Shown piece after piece: positions 21,841 to 32,999 of a stretch of DNA of 64,000 nt. Made by a program: the position numbers and the translations under genes. The DNA is from Lineus longissimus. Its lineage: Eukaryota; Nemertea; Pilidiophora; Heteronemertea; Lineidae. The notes beneath the pieces were generated by a model. That model did no database searches. It was not told where the DNA came from and worked only from the letters and a program-made list of their open reading frames with translations. The DNA is taken from assembly GCF_910592395.1 (NCBI RefSeq), contig NC_088318.1, positions 5,170,756 to 5,234,755 of the forward strand, given 5' to 3'. Positions within the stretch are counted from its first letter, which is position 1, and each line of letters begins with the position of its first letter.

Positions 21841-22240
21841 ATCTGCCGCGCATGCGGCGTTGACACAAAGTATTCAAAGGAGTATGGTTTCTGAGCATTT
21901 GTTGATGAAAATTTTTCATATTAGAAGCAAACAGAATTAGGAACGTGCTTAAAAAACAGTTGAATGTGGAAACTTCACCTGCCGCATGCGGCGTTGATAC
22001 AAAGTATTCAATGGAGTCTGGTTTCTGAGCACTTGTTGATGAAAAATTTACTGTAAGAAGCAAACAAAATTAGGAACGTGCTTAAAAAACCAGTTGAATG
22101 TGGAAACTTTATCTGCCGCATGCGGCGTTGATACAAAGTATTCAAAGGAGTCTGGTTTCTGAGCAATTGTTGATGAAAAAGTTACTATTGGAGGCAAACA
22201 AAATTAGGGAGCAGCAACGTGCTTAAAGGATTAGTTGAGA
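21841..22240. repeat. 134-bp satellite, three copies, with palindromic core
   Basis: Units begin with CTGCCGC at 21843, 21979 and 22113 (136 and 134 base steps). Each has GCCGCATGCGGC, a perfect 12-base palindrome (copy 1 has 2 extra bases inside it), then ACAAAGTATTCAA and a TTCTGAGCA..TTGTTGATGAAAA phrase. A CACGGTGGG MITE follows about 100 bases downstream. Confidence 0.9.
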
Positions 22241-22336
22241 AAATTGGCTCATGCCGAAAGCGAGAACAAGTCCGATACAATGATGATTGTTATGAGAGAA
22301 CAATAAAACAAGTATTTCCCATATTTCGCCGATCAA

Positions 22337-22549
22337 CACGGTGGGTAAAGGTATCGGTTTGCCAAAGAAAAATACTTGCTTACCGGAGAGGAAATGACGA
22401 CATAAAAGAAAAGAGCAGAGTTTATTTTATTAAAGGGGCGTTAAAGCCCGCATTTATTATTTATAGCCGATTGAACCCCGCAACACTGTAATCGGAGCGC
22501 CTTTTTTCTATTGTATTACAAAGATTAACCAATACCTTTACCAACCGTG
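22337..22549. mobile_element. CACGGTGGGTAAA MITE, full-length copy
   Basis: Terminal inverted repeats: left CACGGTGGGTAAAGGTATCG, right (complement) CACGGTTGGTAAAGGTATTG, about 24 bases. The 213-base element has no ORF. Truncated relatives occur at 16671-16790 (left half) and 51108-51296 (right half). I could not define a target duplication or superfamily; the CAC.G terminus is only loosely CACTA-like. Confidence 0.85.
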
Positions 22550-22799
22550 ATCCACCATTGAAAAGAGGTGTTGTCGCGCCATTATTGTTGTTATATAACT
22601 GACATTATACCATTGCCTCATACCTTTTGTAAAGAAAGAAAAGTATAGATACATGTAATACCGAAAAAGCGAACTTGGAAAACGAACATGAAAACGACAA
22701 TGACAGTGTAAAGAAAGATGGACAACCGCTCATCAGGGAATGAAGAATTTTTTATACCTGGAGCTAGCGGGCAATAGTTAGTGTTCCGGTACACAATAG

Positions 22800-25700
22800 A
22801 TTTCCAGCTCATGGGAGACTGATGTCAATTTCTCTGTTGTATTGGACCGCTATTTACTACTGTCTCCTTTTGGCAATAACGTCTCCCATTGTTCTGTTGT
22901 TTTATTGTGAAGCAACATCCAACTGACAGCAATGAGCGGGAGCTGGAGGTTGGAAAGTAGTAGCCTACACTATTGTACTATCATTGTACTTTCAATTTAC
23001 TTTACTTTGATTCATATCGAATGGAGGAAATAAATTAAAACTGTTATGCCTTCAAGGGGAATTTTGTTTTTGCCGATGGTGCGCTGCTGTCATGATACAA
23101 TATTGGGTTGCTAATATAAAGAGTTAATCTTTTTTCATCTTTGCTTCGATACTTCTTTATGCACAAAAATGACAAAGGCAGCTCGGAAATCTAGTCTTAC
23201 AAGTGATTACTGACTTCTCTTACTCGTCAACATCTTAGACCCAACATTGTATCTCAGGTAATGGAGGTGTCCGAGTCGTTCAAAGCGATCTACCTTGGCT
23301 ACTCAATGTCAACCACTGATATATATCGAAACTAACGTGGAAGTAGCCAAAATCAATATGGTGTCCTATCCATCTTAGACCGGCCTGGCTCGTCCTACTA
23401 CAAGTCAGCTCATTTCGACAACCTCGGCGGGCTATATCCATCTTGCCATCGATATCAGGATGCGCCGTTTTTCCGAGGGGTGGCGCAGCCCTACTCTTCG
23501 TGCTGGAAAATTGCCCTACCGCAGATGCCGCACAACGTGGTGTTGTTCAGTACTGCTCGGGAAGAGAATGAACGCGATAACCCAGTCAAGGAATAGGAAA
23601 ACAAACACTAATACTAAAACCTTTCAGATCAACAGGATGGATTACAACTATGCTTTGTGAGGCTTTCTAATTACCCGGATAAAAGGTAGTACAGTTTGAG
23701 ATCAGGAGAGAAGTTGCGCGTGGGATACTTAATTTCTTTATTTAATTCCTAGGATCGCCTGTTGAATATGTGTTTTTGGATTAGATGATTTCTTCAATAT
23801 GTTTTAGCCAAGGATGAAAAACGAGGTAGTGTATAGATATGAAGTAGAGTTATTCACATTATTACACATTTTATATATTCAGGGAGGATTAAGGAATTTT
23901 AAGATATCAATCGTCCTTTCACGATAGTCAACAAATAATCAACAGCGCAAAAAATGTGTGAGCCAAAACCAACAACATGGCTTAAACCATTATTAAATTC
24001 GAAACGACTTCAAAATTAGTTTTAAAGAGTTAGAGTGCGTCGTATTTTCCACAATATGTCAGTGCACTTTAAAAAAAATTACCATTGTACATGTAAAAGT
24101 ACAAAATTGTGTTATAATTCCAACTGTTTCCCTCGATAGTGCGGCAAGTCAATCCATAATTTAGTCTCATCTAGCATATATAATTTTTGCTGCCACGATC
24201 GGCCCTGCTGTAATTTTATGCATTACATGTATATGCTAACTTTCGTTCAAACGACAAACGGGCGGGTCTATGTTTCCATAAATCTGTTCCCCGCTCCACG
24301 GTCAATCCATTGGCTCAGTCCAATCCGTGTTTCTTGCATCGAAGGGGCTATTTGATTCCAAAATGCACCACATGCAACCATGTTACAATAATTCAACTAT
24401 TTTATAAACGTTTGAAATGACTAACCTGAATCAATTTTTTATGTCGAGATCCAAAAGTCAATCTTCTCAAAGACGGTTTCATTTGTCGAACTGTATATAC
24501 AAAACATTCTTTAAAAAGTGCTCTTTCCAAGGAGAAGGTCGGAGGTAAAGTGTTTTTCAGGTATACGTGTAGATCTTGCCAAAAGCTCTTGCCTGATCTT
24601 TGTCACTAAACCGCAAATAATAATGTTACACAGGCGTGGGCAGCTGGGCAGGTGGATTTAGTTGACACCGTGAAAGAGCTATTCTCTGTTTGTTCAGCAT
24701 TGGTTAGGCCTAAGGATAATCTAGTCTTGTGCAACACCACTATATCTTGGTAAATGTGACCTGGTCCCATTTCTAGAACGATATGAAAAACACTTTGCGA
24801 TAAAATCAAAGATACATTTTGCACACCTTTGAAATGGACCTCGAGTATGAACCGTGACTTTTATAATACTTTTGGCTTCGAGGGTACAAACACTTCTGGC
24901 ATGTATCAAATGACATCTCGGCATTTGACAGGACTGTCGAAAAAAATCGCCCGAAATTTACTGGAATGTTAAAGCACTGCCCAGACGAAGGAATATTGAT
25001 TTCCCAGAAACTGGTCATTCAAGTAGCCTATAAGTGAACAAATCCAGCTATAAGCCGATATCAGTGTACGTTTCCACTTAAGGCGACTGCGACAGCACAA
25101 GTATGGCGGCTTTGCCATTTTACGCCCCTCCACTGCACATCCAATCACCCAAACGTATGATTCCGTTGTGCGTTGATGGCCATGCCCGTGCAGGTAAAAT
25201 CGCCTTCAAAACGGTGTAACTCATAATTGTCTTTCGATATACAAATCTTAGATTACATGGACCACTAAGACATCTATATCGGCCAGATAGAAAGCGAGAT
25301 TGTATCAAGGTATTCAGGTTTTTTTGGCTAAATAGCATATTCTTTCTTTCTTTATGATGTACGTAACACATAAACGGTAAAGTGCTTTAAGGTTTCTGTA
25401 ATTCTGAATATACATTTTTTTTATAATGCTTCTGTATCCAATTGATTGTTTGAAGGCGGTCAATAAGGCGAGGTCCATGAGACAACTTGTTCTTGACAGC
25501 AAGGTTTTTTCTTGCTTTATAATATTACTCAGCCCACCTATGGTACATGTGCATGAGGTTTCCAATATGTAATTGAGACGTTTCTGTATTTTTCTTATGC
25601 TTCTATATCAAGATATTTGAAGCAGGTCAGTAAACTAAGATGCGTGAGAAAACTTATTATGACATCAAGCTTCGTTTTTGGTGATATGACTTGAATGAAC

Positions 25701-27600
25701 TCGATGATAAAGGGAACCAAAACATGTTCACGTGTCAATGGCTCCCTATTGACTCCCGGCGTTCAGTGCTTCAGAGATTGTCAAGAATGTTGATCGCTTC
25801 CCTTGCCTCTCTGGTAGCAACTAATAGTCCCCGAGCTCAAGCTTCGTTTGTTCAAGGCATTGGCGAGTGGGATGGGGAGTGTGAAGTATTAGACAACCGT
25901 GAGATTCGTCAGGGGATGAGTGTGTCAAGGCACTGCTGATTCGAATCGGCGATAATGAAGTTCCAGTAGTGAGCTTTTGTACATCAGATGATCCGCAAAA
26001 AACCAGTACACTTGAGTCCGAATTTTCCAAAATATGGAATTGTACAAATGCTTAAGGGCTGTGCCCATCATATTTCAGCCAACTTACATGGCCAACAATG
26101 ATTATTTTTCTGTTTATTGGCAAGCCTTTTATTCGAGTATGGCAACCCTAATTGATCTTTATGAAGTTGCAAATTCTATAGCGGCAGCGCTGGCATAAAA
26201 TTAAGCAATTAAAAGGATATCTTGAGACACTCATCCTCATCCAAGTTGGATTCATTTGACAATGAATATCCGGAGTTATTCTGCGCCTATGGTTGCACTC
26301 TTGAGCCATTGTAACTTCTTTTGAGAAATGGTTGCAAAACTGTCTCACCAAACTCGACGCGGATACATCTTGAATATAGTCCAAGCCCGCGGTGCTTGTC
26401 GATGGTTTTGCGAAATGACAGCTCCAGCGGAAGGGGATTGCCACTGTGTCTTCCTTCGTGGTGGTGTTCGCCGATTGGCTCTACGGCAACCTGCTTTGAA
26501 CACTTGTTTTGGCTCGGTTGATTGTAAACTCCCTCAGCAGCCCAATTGTCATCCTATATACACACAAAAATGTACTTTCTTGCAGGGAGGGGACTAGGCT
26601 TAACCACTCAGGTTCGGAGTGTAGGTTGATTGTTTATAGGCAGGATGCGAGGAAGATGATAGATGAGCGGCAGACTTGTTAGGAAGACTATGACTGTATA
26701 AACGTACATGACAACATGAGTGTTGGTCTCACTTGATACTTTAATAACCAGTCAAGACTGTAAAGATTGTACGGGAACATGGCCAAGAAAATGAATAAAA
26801 TCTCAGCAACAGAATGTCGCGGGGTTTTTGAACTGGGACGCCGTTGCTTGGAGCACCTTGCCTTGAACACTCGATATGGAACAGTGTGTTATTGATCTTG
26901 CTGCGGAAGGAGCGATATCCGGTCCCAATCGGCAGCGGAAATTGGTGTTTCCCTTGGAAGGCTTTTAGGTGTCACAACAAAGATTTCGAAATGCGCGGAC
27001 CACAAAAGGGCGTGTGGTTACACTGGAGTGTTGCTGAGTGTAGTTTTGACTTTAATCGTAGCGTTGTGATTTATTTTCAGTACTTAAATTTACACAGATT
27101 TAGAGGCCTCTCAATTCGCCCACTAAATGTTTGACTGTCGAAAATGGCATATCCTTCATAACTGTATTTTTGACTTTTCTTAAGATTATGAAGTCTCTCA
27201 CCTCTCCATTCATCCGTTCATATGTTACACCACACTTTCTGGATAATACCTGTTTTCAAATTACAACGGTTGCATTATAGAGGTAGATTCTTAACGTGAG
27301 TCGAGAGGCAAGCAAGAAAGTTTTGAATAATGTCAGCATGCTGTTTTTTATTGATTAACCCTGTGGCGTCTGTCTTCCGTCATAATAAAAGCTATTTCTT
27401 TATTTTACAGCGCGGATTCTGAAACAGACGATAACAATTATGGTATAAGTGGTACATAAGTGGGTGCAAATACTTAATGCAATTTATAATCGAAAACATC
27501 TCTTCAATGTATACCAATCTTCTCAACGGATCTCTGGGAAAGGAAAAGAGGATTGGTGATGCAAGCGTTCTCAAATAAAATCTTGAATTGCTTGAATGTG
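22800..27600. other. Long stretch without a supported gene
   Basis: Only short frames without motifs, signal peptides or matching splice sites. Two weakly similar copies of an AATGCTTCTGTAT-containing segment lie at about 25420-25520 and 25590-25680. GC and word content do not differ from other spacers. Regulatory DNA of the GPCR downstream cannot be excluded. Confidence 0.5.
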
Positions 27601-27796
27601 AAAATATATTGTGCTTCAATGGAATAAGATCGAAAGAAACATATTGGATTGATATCGTGATGGTTTTTGCTTCTTTAAGTGTCGGTACCTATTATAGAAG
27701 ACGTACTCGCTGTTGTATTGGTAGTCATAAATGTCGGTGAAGAATCTACGGGGATAACATTGAAAAACGTTTTCAACTGGATACACTTGTTAAAGG

Positions 27797-28756
27797 ATGG
27801 ATATAACTGGCACAGGCTTGAACGTGTCAAGTGCTGCGTTTGGAATGTTTACGGACGGCGCCACGCCGTATCCCGGCTTCGGGACGGAGAATGTCTCGCA
27901 TTATAGCCCTTCACAAGGGGCAGACGACCCCGTTGATATCCGCCCGGGATTCACATATAGCCCAGGGATAGGCACAACGAACTTTAGCATCGGATTCAAC
28001 GAGACGGACCAAGAGAACGCGACAGGGCCACGCCTCAAGCCGGTCATTCAACTGACAACTCCATACCGGATCATATCGTGTTTTTTTTACAGTGTAATCT
28101 TCTTGGTGGGGTTTGTTGGAAATGTTATGGTAGTAATTGTAGTATCGAAAATACGGGTGATGCGAACTCCTACCAACTGTTACCTTGTCTCTTTAGGCGT
28201 GGCGGACATTTTGGTTTTGGTGTCCGCGTGTTTACCGCAGGTTTTCGCAACTGGTGTCCCCTCCTTGCGGATGGATGAGTGGATACTCGGCCACGTCACT
28301 TGCTCCATTCTAATTTTTCTAAACTATCTGGGCGTCAACGTTTCATCTTTATCTATCACAGCCTTCACCATTGAAAGATACATTGCAATCTGTCATCCCA
28401 TGAAAGCGCAAACAATCTGCACAGTGAAAAGGGCCAAAAGGATTATAGTGGTCCTGTGGACGTTCGGGATATGTTACAACGCCCCCTGGCTTGCACTGAC
28501 CACAATAGTTACCTACAATCTCGTGGACGGTACCACTCAAGATAGCTGCACATTCAAACTTACTCGGGGTTTTTATATCTGGGTTTATATGGCAGATTTC
28601 ATGTTGTTTTACGCGATTCCTCTTATTCTTACTTGTGTTCTCTACGGGCTTATCGGAAGGATTTTATTCTCGAGCACGATACCAAAAACGCCTGGAAAAT
28701 CGAACGGAACGAATTCGGAAACGAAGAAGTCTTCGGTGCAAACGTCCAGAGTTCAG
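27797..28756 (+). CDS. TRH-receptor-like GPCR, first coding exon (TM1-TM5)
   Basis: 320 codons from an ATG in good context (AGG-ATG-G) to a phase-0 donor CAG|GTAAGT. Class A peptide GPCR. The extracellular N-terminus (about 90 residues) has N-glycosylation sites at N9, N32, N62, N68 and N74. TM1 holds GN109; TM2 has SLGVAD137; TM3 starts after C169, pairing with C251 in loop 2; the motif ERY is at 193-195; TM5 has P275. The strings TPTNCYLVSLGVAD, YLGVN, SITAFTIERYIAICHP and VLYGLIGRILF are those of thyrotropin-releasing-hormone receptors. Y177 and N181 align with the TM3 Tyr and Asn that contact the pyroglutamyl end of TRH in mammals. The exon ends in loop 3 before TM6, where vertebrate TRHR is also split. 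TM6-TM7 were not found in the window. The receptor should signal through Gq at the plasma membrane; the ligand (TRH-like or EFLamide-like peptide) is an inference. Confidence 0.9.
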
Positions 28757-28762
28757 GTAAGT
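28757..28762 (+). promoter_or_regulatory. Splice donor GTAAGT of the GPCR exon
   Basis: Consensus CAG|GTAAGT directly after codon 320. Reading through would add only ten residues before a stop, and would lose TM6-TM7, so splicing is needed for a seven-helix receptor. Confidence 0.85.
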
Positions 28763-28918
28763 ATAAGTCTCCATCACTCTTATTTCTAGTAGTTCACCAA
28801 TTCGTGTAATACATCTTTCCTTGTTCAACCTCTGGATTTTTCGCTTAACATAATATAAAGGCGATTCAAAAACCCACGCTCGAGAAATACTGGGCTGGAC
28901 ATACATGTACGCAAGAGA

Positions 28919-29082
28919 GCAATTCCCCCCCCCCCCCGCAATTCTGCCCCCCCCCCCGCCCCAAGGTAAACTGCAGTAACTGAACATTTGTCAAAATCGA
29001 TATATTTTGCTTTTTGCCTTTTGTAGCCCATGCTTTATCATATTAAACACTGAATTAGTAAATCCACCCCCCCCCCCCTCCC
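28919..29082. repeat. Cluster of poly-C runs in the GPCR intron
   Basis: C runs of 13 (28925-28937), 11 (28947-28957) and 12 (29067-29078) within 160 bases. Expected to be length-polymorphic. Confidence 0.9.
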
Positions 29083-29530
29083 ATGTTGATGATATAGAGA
29101 TACAATAAATGAAGTATCTGCAAAAGCAGGGGTTCATACCAAGGTCAACTGCAGTTTACCTTGGGACTGCCTCGGAATCAGAGGCAGTCCCAAGGTAAAC
29201 TGCAGTAAGATTGCAGATACTGCCCTTTAGCTTGGGAGTGGGTCCTTGTATCAGAATGAGGCTGTCACTTACTGCAGGCTGTCATGGCGATCAGGGCACT
29301 GACCAGGTCCATGTTTCTCTGAATTTTTGCAATTCTGGGCACCAAAATGGCATTATCTCGAGGGAAGATGATGTTAGAGCATGTATGTAGGTCCATGATT
29401 TTGAAATACCTTATAACAGCTTACAGATACAAGGAGCTGGAGAAGTTACTGCAGTTTACCGTTTTACACAGATAGCAATTTCATTCGGTATTCCCAAGCT
29501 AAAGTGCAGTATCTGCATTTTTACCCCTTA
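28960..29530. repeat. CTGCAGTTTACC repeat cluster with a perfect palindrome
   Basis: The word CTGCAGTTTACC or its complement occurs at about 28966, 29149, 29194 and 29449, with shorter forms (TACTGCAG) at 29270 and 29680. At 29148-29206 two perfect 26-base inverted arms flank a 7-base loop (GGAATCA). Related words (AGTATCTGCA / TGCAGATACT) at about 29113, 29210 and 29508 also sit in inverted order, suggesting a nested inverted-repeat element inside the intron. Confidence 0.75.
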
Positions 29531-29759
29531 AGAAACGTGAAAAGTGTGATCGTTCATATTGCATAAGATTCTATGATAAAAATAAGCATAAATCAACTTC
29601 TTTTGTTTCGTTGTGAGATAAACCATTACACGGACAAATGTAAAACGTTAAGGTTGTTTTTCTCAATTTCTCAATTTTACAGTTACTGCAGTTTAGTTAA
29701 TATCCAGTCTAGTGTTTCTCGACCTAGGGTTTTCGAATACCCCATTAATTCATAATTGT

Positions 29760-30960
29760 GTTCCCTCTTGCTGACATCCAATTCTTGTTTACCATTTTTT
29801 CCCGAGTAAATTTAGCTTTTCATAAATCTACCGAGTTATCAGAGAGTTAGGCTTACCGTTGTAAAATACCTAATCGGAACGCTTTCCATGAGTCTTGTGG
29901 CAAAATCTAAATTCTCGGGTCACATCGCATGGCTCTCTCTTGACTCACTGACCTGAAACAGAAGACATTAATGGAAGTTCCCACAGGCTAATGAGCGAGG
30001 CATGCGAAGATTATATAGTTTTCCGCGGTCAGCGCTAATTTTAGTTTTGATTTACGGAATCTTATTAATGTTGTCTGCAAAGGTTCTCAGGGCAATTATA
30101 GCTGGATCGATCAATCAATTGAGTGTATAAGGTTGGAGCAATACTTGGAAGTCATCATTCGAGCTAAGCGAGAGGAACGTTCGACTGGGTACTTGTCCTT
30201 ATCCGAGGAATGGTAACAGGCGAAAAGAAACGAAAGCTTGCTTTCATTTGGCCAGACGTTTTATTCAATATTTCTATTCCTGAACTTGGGAATACCACGC
30301 GATAAAGAACTGTCTCATAATCTTTTTGTAACTTGTTCACCCTTTAGGGATCGAACCAGCCGACGTGAGAACGACGACATAACCACTCAAACAATCATTG
30401 AGGTAGTTATGTAAGGTTAAAATAGCTTCATGACACAAAATGTAAGACAAAAGCCTGCCTTTTATTTTCCTATGCGATGACGTAACGTAATCCATGTACA
30501 AAATGTTAGTTCCTGGCTTGTGAGCAAGGTGAACACATGTTTTGTGTGGTCGTTACCATGTACACATGGTAGGTCTACAGTTTCAAGGCATGCATTTCCG
30601 AATTTCTTGTGAGTCAAGTATTTTGGTCAGATATTTGTGGCCTGTATGATGACAATGATAAGCCTCTTGGATTGTTTCGTTGAATCTTACTGATATATTG
30701 AACATGTTGGATTGATTTGCGAACATACCTGGTAAATTGAGCATGTTGCTTTGCTCTCGATAGATGTGGTTTATCATGTCAAAGCACATGTGCGATTGTA
30801 GGATAAACCGCATGTGTGACAGTGCCCTGTGATTGATGATCATGGGTGAAGTTATTTTGAGGTGATCGTGTGCAAACGCATGCTGGATAGTCAATTATAC
30901 ATTACACGTCGGAATAATATTGGTGTATGTGTACCAGTATTAATGTAAAGGAAGTGACTA
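29760..30960. other. Intronic or intergenic DNA, no gene seen
   Basis: No frame with family motifs. Presumed GPCR intron if its last exon lies further right. Confidence 0.45.
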
Positions 30961-30961
30961 C

Positions 30962-31192
30962 TTGGCAAGCCCGGCTTACCAGACAGCGACTTTTTCTTGT
31001 CCTGAATGGAGAGCCGAACTCATTAATATTAAAGTAAAGTCTCCAGCTCGCCAAACAGGGTAGATTTTTTATCTGTTTGGCAAGCCCGGCTGGCCGAACA
31101 GGGTGGCTTTTCAGTGCTGTTTGGCAAGCGGCTCTCCAAACAGGACAAAAAAGATGCCTGTTCGGCGAGCGGCTTGCCAAATAGACCCGGCC
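30962..31192. repeat. Dispersed GCCAAACAGG repeat, longer copy
   Basis: Relative of 15587-15690. Repeats of TTTGGCAAGCCCGGCT and its complement words (CTCGCCAAACAGGGT, GCTTGCCAAATAG) make it internally self-complementary. Confidence 0.75.
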
Positions 31193-31469
31193 TAATGTAA
31201 ATGATACCAGCGTAAAAAGTGCGATGGTACTGGCATGGTCTTTGGGACATCTATTGACTTGCTTGTAAAGATAATAGCATATAGCGCACTTGGTATGTCC
31301 GGTGTAATGGTAGGACAAAGTCCAATGCTATGTACCAGACTACGAAAACTGAGTGTTTAGGGAATGACTCATGTTCGGCACAAAGGCGTTATTCATGCAA
31401 TGGTTTCAGGTGATGTAATATATAGTGCAGTGAGATGCGGGTCGTTCTCTTTTAGAGAGAGGAAAAGAT

Positions 31470-31745
31470 TGGTAACCGGAAAAACGCCGACCGACCGACC
31501 GACCGACTGACCGACTGACCTACCATCATTCCTAATACTATACTATAGACCCATGCACTTGATTGGGACCAACGTTTACGAAAACGTCGCGTCACGTCAC
31601 GTTACACTAATGTAAAATGCATGGTGACGTGACGACGGCCAACACTACGTCATGTAAACGTTGTTCCAAATCAAGTGCATGAATCTAGTGCTTTTGTGGG
31701 TAACCGGAAAAACGCCGACCGACCGACCGACCTACCGACCTGCCA
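31470..31745 (+). repeat. Anchored (GACC)n cassettes, two forward copies
   Basis: GGTAACCGGAAAAACGCC is followed by GACC repeats at about 31471-31522 and again at 31699-31745. The second copy continues into CATATGCAGTATCCCTTTCG. The non-repeat anchor is the same each time, so these are copies of one unit, not independent microsatellites. Confidence 0.85.
31552..31681. mobile_element. 130-bp inverted-repeat element (MITE-like)
   Basis: Ends CATGCACTTGATT..GAACAACGTTTAC type: 28-base arms at 31552-31579 and 31654-31681, differing at three positions. The middle has CGTCACGTCACG and GTGACGTGACG, also inverted. It lies between two (GACC)n cassettes. Confidence 0.75.
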
Positions 31746-32171
31746 ACCTACCGTCATATGCAGTATCCCTTTCGCTTTTCTATAGCACATGTATCTGTGT
31801 AGTGCCCAGCGCAATTCACGTGATGGATTCGGACATGTCTGACAGCAGCATCTTCAGTCAATTAAACCGGGAAAACGAGCCCACGCGGTAAGGAACTGAT
31901 AACGATACTCTAAAGATTTAAAAGATATGCTTTGTCTACATGGTCGGTGGATATAAAAACATGATTTGGGCCTAATCTATGCACTGTAGTTTTTCTACTC
32001 GAGTGTCTCGACCGATGCAATGCATGAACTGCAACGCGCAATATGCATTTGTTGTCATTTGAACAGCTTACGTGCTCTTGTTTACAATTTCATTTCACAT
32101 GACCTGCTATCGTGGATTGGATATATCACATTGACTTATGAGACCTGAGACTCAAATACGAAACTCCTTGG

Positions 32172-32307
32172 GTTGGTAGGTCGGTAGGTTGGTCGGTCAG
32201 CGTTTTTCCGGTTACCAAGCGAAAGGGATACTGCATATGTCGGTAGGTTGGCAGGTCGGTCGGTCGGTCGGTCGGTCGGTCGGTCGGTCGGCGTTTTTCC
32301 GGTTACC
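32172..32307 (-). repeat. Anchored (GACC)n cassettes, two reverse copies
   Basis: Complement of the units at 31470-31745. On the minus strand the order is anchor, (GACC)n, CATATGCAGTATCCCTTTCG, then a second anchor and short (GACC/AACC)n. Two units joined head to tail show that the flank CATATGCAGTATCCC belongs to the unit. Confidence 0.85.
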
Positions 32308-32392
32308 GAAAAGATTTGCTGATTCATGCTGATTCGTGCTTAATAGCGCATTTGGTGCAACATGTGACGAGAACGACCAAAGCGCATTTTAC

Positions 32393-32483
32393 TACAGGGT
32401 GGCCCAGAATTATTTTGCCTTGCACAATCGAATTCTATTGTGTATCCATTGTGTGAGGGGAAATAATTCTGGGCCACCCTGTA
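32393..32483. mobile_element. 87-bp mariner-like MITE with TA duplication
   Basis: Element 32395-32481 flanked by TA on both sides. Ends CAGGGTGGCCCAGAATTATT and its complement, about 24-bp TIRs with minor differences. CAGGGTG termini and a TA target are typical of Tc1/mariner. Only about 35 bases separate the arms. Confidence 0.85.
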
Positions 32484-32999
32484 ATAAGCTTACGACTGTC
32501 ACGTCTTGGTGGGCAGGGGTATATGCGTGGGTAGTTGATAAAGCTTGGAATCAGTGAAACCTTGGAACCAGTGATAAACCTTGGAATCAGTCCTAAAAAT
32601 GCATAAAAACATGAAATAATGCCATTCGAACCTAACGTGGTTACGAATCAACATTTGGAGCTTATTCTTACATGATCAGATCGGAATTTTATGGTAATTT
32701 AGGAATCTGTCGCATATCCGATTCAATAGTCTGTATTTTAGAACAACCCAGTTGTACCTCGCCTCCAGTGTACAGTACTGATCTCCCAAATATGGGAAGA
32801 CACGCCCACCACACACCCATAATATGAACCAATAGCGCTCCGCTTATAAATACGCCACCACCACGCGGGGCCTATTTGAACTACGGATCGGTCTGTTCAT
32901 ACAGGGTGATACAGAGAAAATTGGGGGCCTGTCATGCATTATGCATGGATAAGGTTGACGACTATGTCTAGGCCTAATTGTCTATGATTGACTGATATT

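Noticed and set aside
19562-22240. CRISPR-like regular repeats
   Set aside because: Repeats are contiguous tandem satellites without unique spacers, and the window is animal DNA.
31661-32327. Frames encoding TDRPTDRP repeats
   Set aside because: Translation of the (GACC)n microsatellite; similar peptides arise in both orientations.
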